Source: JABACD01 sp047639675 (GTDB lineage Bacteria > Planctomycetota > UBA1135 > GCA-002686595). From it: a DNA stretch of 28,239 bases. A program made the position numbers and the translations under genes. The notes beneath the pieces are model-generated. The model searched no databases. It saw only the letters and a program-made list of their open reading frames with translations, and was not told the origin of the DNA. Positions 25,287-28,239 of this stretch are shown here, in pieces; position 1 is the first letter of the stretch; the number at the start of each line of letters is the position of its first letter. The stretch spans positions 1 to 28,239 of the forward strand of contig JBLIOI010000060.1 in assembly GCA_047639675.1 (NCBI GenBank), written 5' to 3'.

Positions 25287-25846
25287 TCGCGCAAGTCCTC
25301 ATGGAGAATGGCACGAGCGATTTGCCAACGCCGCACCACTGAACGGGGAGACATGCCCATGATCGATGCAACTTCCTCAATCGGCAAACCAGCGAAGAAG
25401 CGCAGCTCCACAAGCTCCACCAATTCGGGAGAGTTCAGCGCCAAACGCTCAAGAGCTACTTCAAGGTCGAGCAGGCCCTGCGAGCGCTGTTCGTAGTGCT
25501 GATACACATCCTCCAACGCGGACTGCGAATCGCGCCCCCCACCACGTTTGTCGGAATTCTTGCGCCGACCATGATCCACCAGGATCTGGCGCATCGCACT
25601 GGCGGCGATGCGCAAGAAGTGCCCGCGATCGGTTGCAACGCCGTCATCTCGCTTGCAAAGCCGCAAGCATGCTTCGTTCACCAGCGCCGTGGGATTCAAA
25701 GTGTGAGCGGATGATTGATGTCGCATCAACCCCCCCGCCAATCGACGCAACTCCCCGTAAACACGTTCAAATAGATCGTCGCGCGCCTCCACCGAACCGC
25801 CACGCCAATTGCGCAGGAGTTCGTCAATTGTGACATCTTTCGCCAT
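25283..25846 (-). CDS. ECF-subfamily RNA polymerase sigma factor
   Basis: A 187-residue sigma factor. Region 2 occupies ~20-105 (DDLFERVYGELRRLAGGLM, LVNEACLRLCKRD, FLRIAASAMRQILVDHGRRK) and region 4 ~135-185 (LELVELRFFAGLPIEEVASIMG, SPRSVVRRWQIARAILHEDL), the pattern of the planctomycete ECF type (Sigma70_ECF) that often sits next to protein kinases. It recruits RNA polymerase to its own promoters. I use the ATG at 25846, where the family-like sequence MAKDVTIDELL begins; an in-frame ATG at 25891 has GAGG six bases upstream and may be the real start. It is the first gene of the operon and is coupled to the kinase by ATGA. No anti-sigma factor is visible; the kinase may take that regulatory role. 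Confidence 0.92.
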   Translation of the reverse strand: MAKDVTIDELLRNWRGGSVEARDDLFERVYGELRRLAGGLMRHQSSAHTLNPTALVNEACLRLCKRDDGVATDRGHFLRIAASAMRQILVDHGRRKNSDKRGGGRDSQSALEDVYQHYEQRSQGLLDLEVALERLALNSPELVELVELRFFAGLPIEEVASIMGMSPRSVVRRWQIARAILHEDLRE

Positions 25847-26010
25847 CGATTCAGTCCAAGAGGGCTTCGTAAATTCAGGTGTCGCGGCCATGCGAAACCT
25901 CGTGCCTGGGGCCATGGGTATCATTCCCAGTTAGAAACGCATTCCCTCGTCAACTCGCGCCAAGTAATCGCAATTTCTTTTTAGAACGCTGGCCCTACTG
26001 CGGGCTATAC

Positions 26011-26016
26011 ATCATA
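26011..26016 (-). promoter_or_regulatory. possible -10 box for the sigma/kinase operon
   Basis: TATGAT on the minus strand, 165 bases before the ATG at 25846. No convincing -35 is present, so this is a weak suggestion. The stretch 25847-26172 otherwise holds only this and the terminator-like hairpin at 26098-26130. Confidence 0.25.
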
Positions 26017-26097
26017 TCTGCTCCGAGATAGAGCTAAACCCAATTAAGAAAGATGCGATTTCTCAACATCTTAGTGGGCTAAGTAGATGTCTACGGT

Positions 26098-26130
26098 AGC
26101 GTGGGTGCGCTTGAGCACACCCCCGCTTTT
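26098..26130 (+). terminator. possible terminator-like hairpin
   Basis: An imperfect stem of about ten pairs (AGCGTGGGTG against CACACCCCCGCT, with two mismatches) is followed by TTTT at 26127-26130. No plus-strand gene precedes it in the window, so it may be a relic of a deleted gene in this disturbed region. Confidence 0.35.
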
Positions 26131-26172
26131 ACAATGCCAGCATAGGGTAGCTGGGCGTTGAAGACTCTTGGT

Positions 26173-26446
26173 CTACATTTGCACGACGAAGTGCACTGCG
26201 TCAGATAGACCAATACCGGTTCCATCGACATGATTCGGATCGCGGAACCACCACTGGACGAAGATCGGGGTGCCTGGCTGCAGGAACTCAGATGTCATGT
26301 AAGCCTGGCTGAAGAAGAAGCTGGCTGAACCGCTGCAATCTCCGGACTGGCTGTTTGTGCCGCCGCTGCTCACCAGGGTGGTTCTATGAATTGACGCTGC
26401 CACACACAGGGTCCCACCATTGAATGGGTTCGCCGCAGAGGCCAAG
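26173..26446 (-). pseudogene. stranded C-terminal fragment of a WYRD-domain secreted protein
   Basis: About 88 codons ending in TAG encode a piece matching the C-terminal domain of the proteins at 6222-8516 and 14926-16530: NGGTLCVAASIHRTTL aligns with GDGLLCAGGSIVRL, and FVQWWFRDPNHVDGTGIGLSDAV aligns with YQYWYRDPAAG...GFNTSNAL. The protein body, signal peptide and start are missing; the upstream sequence turns into tandem repeats, which would add a meaningless hydrophobic N-terminus. The rest of the gene was most likely removed by the mobile-element events that left the adjacent repeats and IS66 fragment. Confidence 0.72.
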
Positions 26447-26501
26447 CAATACAGAGCCAAGCAATACAGAGCCCACAATACAGAGCCCACAATACAGAGC
26501 C
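26447..26501. repeat. tandem 12-mer repeat, four copies
   Basis: CAATACAGAGCC occurs at 26447-26458, 26462-26473, 26476-26487 and 26490-26501 (periods 15, 14, 14). A fifth copy is inverted at 26539-26550. Too short and close-spaced for a CRISPR array. Confidence 0.85.
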
Positions 26502-26552
26502 AGGCACCCAGTTTTTGTTCCTCAACAACAAAGTGGCAGGCTCTGTATTGTG
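26488..26552. repeat. REP/MITE-like inverted repeat
   Basis: CACAATACAGAGCC at 26488-26501 is matched perfectly by its reverse complement at 26539-26552. The 37 bases between contain further imperfect symmetry (TTTTTGTT against AACAACAAA, GGCAC against GTGGC), giving a hairpin of about 65 bases. This resembles repetitive extragenic palindromes that are moved by Y1/REP-associated transposases; no such transposase is in the window. Confidence 0.65.
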
Positions 26553-26741
26553 ATCCGCACGGCGGAGGCTGCGGGCGTGAACGTGAAGCTCTACTTGCGC
26601 GACGTGCTGCAGCGGATCGATACCGAGCCCGGTGTGACGAAGCTCTTGCCGCACGAGTGGAAGAAAAACTTCGAGGCTGAAGTTATGGGACGTCGCAACG
26701 GGATCATCGATTTGCTGCTCGCGGATCAGAAGCGGGCTTAG
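26553..26741 (+). pseudogene. 3' fragment of an IS66-family transposase
   Basis: About 62 codons ending in TAG encode the typical IS66 C-terminal segment: TAEAAGVNVKLYLRDVLQRI then LLPHEWKKNF, matching the family pattern YL-x-DVL-x-RI ... ELLP-x-W. The catalytic DDE region, the accessory orfs and the left end are missing. The fragment begins immediately after the inverted repeat, so the repeat marks the breakpoint. It is non-functional. Confidence 0.72.
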
Positions 26742-26965
26742 GCGCTGAGGCGTGTCAAGGTGGGCGTCACGCGACGCTTACCTACGCTCCGCGCCACCAG
26801 GCAGCCTTGATTGATGCGACGGCGCTCTTCACGTACGAGGTGCGTGACTCGAATGCGGCGGACTGGCACTTCAAGACGCGCGGGACTGACTACAAGTAGC
26901 GAGTCTATGGCATGCAACCGGAGCGTGAACAAGAGCTCCTGACCAAGTGGCATGCGTGCTAGGAG
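26742..26965. other. unassigned remnant sequence
   Basis: Between the IS66 fragment and the metal permease. Short open stretches exist on both strands but none has a recognisable family, start signal or sufficient length. It probably continues the degraded mobile-element patch; no IS terminal inverted repeat could be identified. Confidence 0.4.
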
Positions 26966-28239
26966 CTAGCCGTGGGAATGGCCTTCGTGGCCTCTGCCTT
27001 CGTCTTCTTTGACGAATCCGCGCCACAGGGCTGCGATCAGCAAACAACCGAATACCAGAGCAACGGCGAGTTGGAAGTAATGTGACGTCCCCTGATGTTC
27101 GCTCGCGATGCGCGCGGTAGCTGTTATGTCAAGCGCACCGTAAAGCGCATTGGTTGCGAATCCAAGCGCAAGCGTCACCGCGGCAAGCACGCCGACGTGC
27201 ACCAAGACCGTGCGCTTTCCCAGGTAACGGGACATGACAGAGAGGGTGGCAATGTTCGTCGCTGGGCCCGCCAGGAGAAAGACGAGCGCTGCACCCGGAC
27301 TCATCCCCTTCAATATTAGGCTGGCGGCGATCGGCGTCGAGGAAGCCGCGCACACGTAGAGCGGAATTCCAACCACAAGCATCAAGAAAACCTCTCCCGC
27401 GCCACCAAGCATCGAACCCGCGAACAGTCCATCGGGAAGGATCACGACGATCAATCCCGAGAGCAGGATGCCCACGATCAAGGCGCCCGCCAAGTCGTCA
27501 AGCATATCGACAAAGGCATAGCGCATAGCGCGACGAATGAAGCCCCCTTGTGGTTTCTCCTCGGCTGCATCCCCAGCATCCTCGTCGCCCTCGCAACAAC
27601 TCTTCTGCACCTCCGCGTCAATGCCAATCTGCGGCTCGTCATCCTTGCCGCTGTTAACCAGCCGATTCACTCCAAGACCAGTGATCAGCGCCGAGAGTAC
27701 GGAAGCGAAAGGCCTAATAATGGCCATCAATGGATCCAATAGACCAATTGTCACGCTAATTGAGTCAACGCCGGTTTCGGGCGTTGCGACCAAGAAAGCG
27801 CTCGTCGCACCCTTCGATGCGCCCGCCTTGCGCAACGAGGCTGCGACCGGAACAACGGAACAAGAGCACAAAGGTAGGGGCGCGCCGATGACAGAGGCGA
27901 TCACCACCGAACGCAAGTTGTCCTGCGCAACCCATTTACTCAAGCGCGCAGCGTCCAGCCACTGGTTGAGTACGCCAGCAATAATGAATCCGAAGAGTAG
28001 GTAGGGCGCCATCGCCAAGAACATGTCCCAAGACGCAACGACTAGGGGGTAGAAAACTCCCCCGCCAAGGTTCGCCGTGGCGTGGTGAGGAAACATTCCT
28101 GCGGCGAAAATGCCGGCCACCAAAGCGAATAGGCGCGGAGCTGGACGGCCCACTTCGTGGAAGACTTCGGGCAGAAGATCACATGCGGCCACATAGATGA
28201 AAGTCCCGCCTGCCAGTCCAATGAGAATCGGCTCTAGCC
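26966..28239 (-). CDS. ZIP-type transporter / SO_0444 (ArsP-like) metal permease fusion, 5' part outside window
   Basis: The reading frame is open to the right edge, so the start is not visible; 423 residues are seen. The first ~55 (IGLAGGTFIYVAACDLLPE and a following hydrophobic segment) match the last two membrane helices of ZIP metal transporters. The rest is an SO_0444/ArsP-type permease with two related halves: GAPLPLCSCSVVPVAASLRK then GIPLYVCAASSTPIAASLI, ATPETGVDSI, and GPATN. These carry metal-type Cys motifs and export Cu/Zn or methylarsenite in known members. A KSCCEGDED linker and a His-rich tail (GHEGHSHG) fit metal handling. If the permease is separate it could start at the ATG at 28024. 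A C5 run at 28059-28063 is a place where an indel could create a false fusion. Confidence 0.8.
   Translation of the reverse strand, partial: LEPILIGLAGGTFIYVAACDLLPEVFHEVGRPAPRLFALVAGIFAAGMFPHHATANLGGGVFYPLVVASWDMFLAMAPYLLFGFIIAGVLNQWLDAARLSKWVAQDNLRSVVIASVIGAPLPLCSCSVVPVAASLRKAGASKGATSAFLVATPETGVDSISVTIGLLDPLMAIIRPFASVLSALITGLGVNRLVNSGKDDEPQIGIDAEVQKSCCEGDEDAGDAAEEKPQGGFIRRAMRYAFVDMLDDLAGALIVGILLSGLIVVILPDGLFAGSMLGGAGEVFLMLVVGIPLYVCAASSTPIAASLILKGMSPGAALVFLLAGPATNIATLSVMSRYLGKRTVLVHVGVLAAVTLALGFATNALYGALDITATARIASEHQGTSHYFQLAVALVFGCLLIAALWRGFVKEDEGRGHEGHSHG

Noticed and set aside
26447..26501. Possible CRISPR array
   Set aside because: The repeat unit is only 12 bases with 2-3 base gaps, there are no spacers of normal length and no cas genes.
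26742..26941. Short coding stretches after the IS66 fragment
   Set aside because: Frames of about 30-70 codons without recognisable family or start signal; treated as degraded sequence.
8815..28239. ArsM and the ArsP-like permease as one arsenic system
   Set aside because: They are 17 kb apart on opposite strands and the permease motifs fit Cu/Zn members as well as ArsP.

Overview
The window looks like chromosomal DNA of a planctomycete, probably one of the deep, poorly cultured lineages. The evidence is the mixture of FG-GAP/CRTAC1-type secreted proteins, an ECF sigma factor coupled to a membrane Ser/Thr kinase, a peptidase-MA-like giant secreted protein, weak or absent Shine-Dalgarno sites on many genes, and a recurrent Trp-Tyr-Arg-Asp C-terminal domain on otherwise unrelated secreted proteins. 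The assignment is an inference from protein style; no rRNA or tRNA gene was recognised.

Left part (1-8.5 kb): a small zinc-ribbon gene with its own terminator; a translationally coupled pair of secreted CRTAC1-like and TPR proteins (minus strand); a large secreted protein with a degenerate peptidase-like domain (plus strand); and, meeting it tail to tail on a shared CTAG, a secreted FG-GAP protein with a cupredoxin-like insert and the WYRD-type C-terminal domain.

Middle (8.8-20 kb): an arsenite methyltransferase (arsM) followed closely by a thiamine-phosphate synthase (thiE); then a long minus-strand run, 19875 down to 10678, consisting of an ECF-sigma-like protein, a degenerate enhancer-binding-protein-like regulator without GAFTGA, a secreted endonuclease/exonuclease/phosphatase, a GT-C mannosyltransferase-like membrane protein, queA and a carboxypeptidase-regulatory-domain lipoprotein. 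Several of these overlap by 4 nt or are separated by a few bases, so they may be one transcription unit or two.

Right part (20.1-28.2 kb): fabI (plus); a tight minus-strand operon of ECF sigma factor, Ser/Thr kinase fused to a formylglycine-generating-enzyme-like domain, and three proteins that I do not recognise; a degraded mobile-element patch (tandem 12-mers, an inverted repeat, the 3' end of an IS66 transposase and a stranded WYRD-domain fragment); and, running off the right edge, an apparent fusion of a ZIP-type metal transporter to an SO_0444/ArsP-type metal permease.

The best candidates for something undescribed are (i) the sigma/kinase-FGE operon with its three orphan proteins, (ii) the sigma-like gene coupled to an EBP-like protein that has lost its sigma-54 contact loop and the Walker B acid, (iii) the importer-exporter metal transporter fusion, and (iv) the WYRD-type C-terminal domain as a possible sorting or export module.
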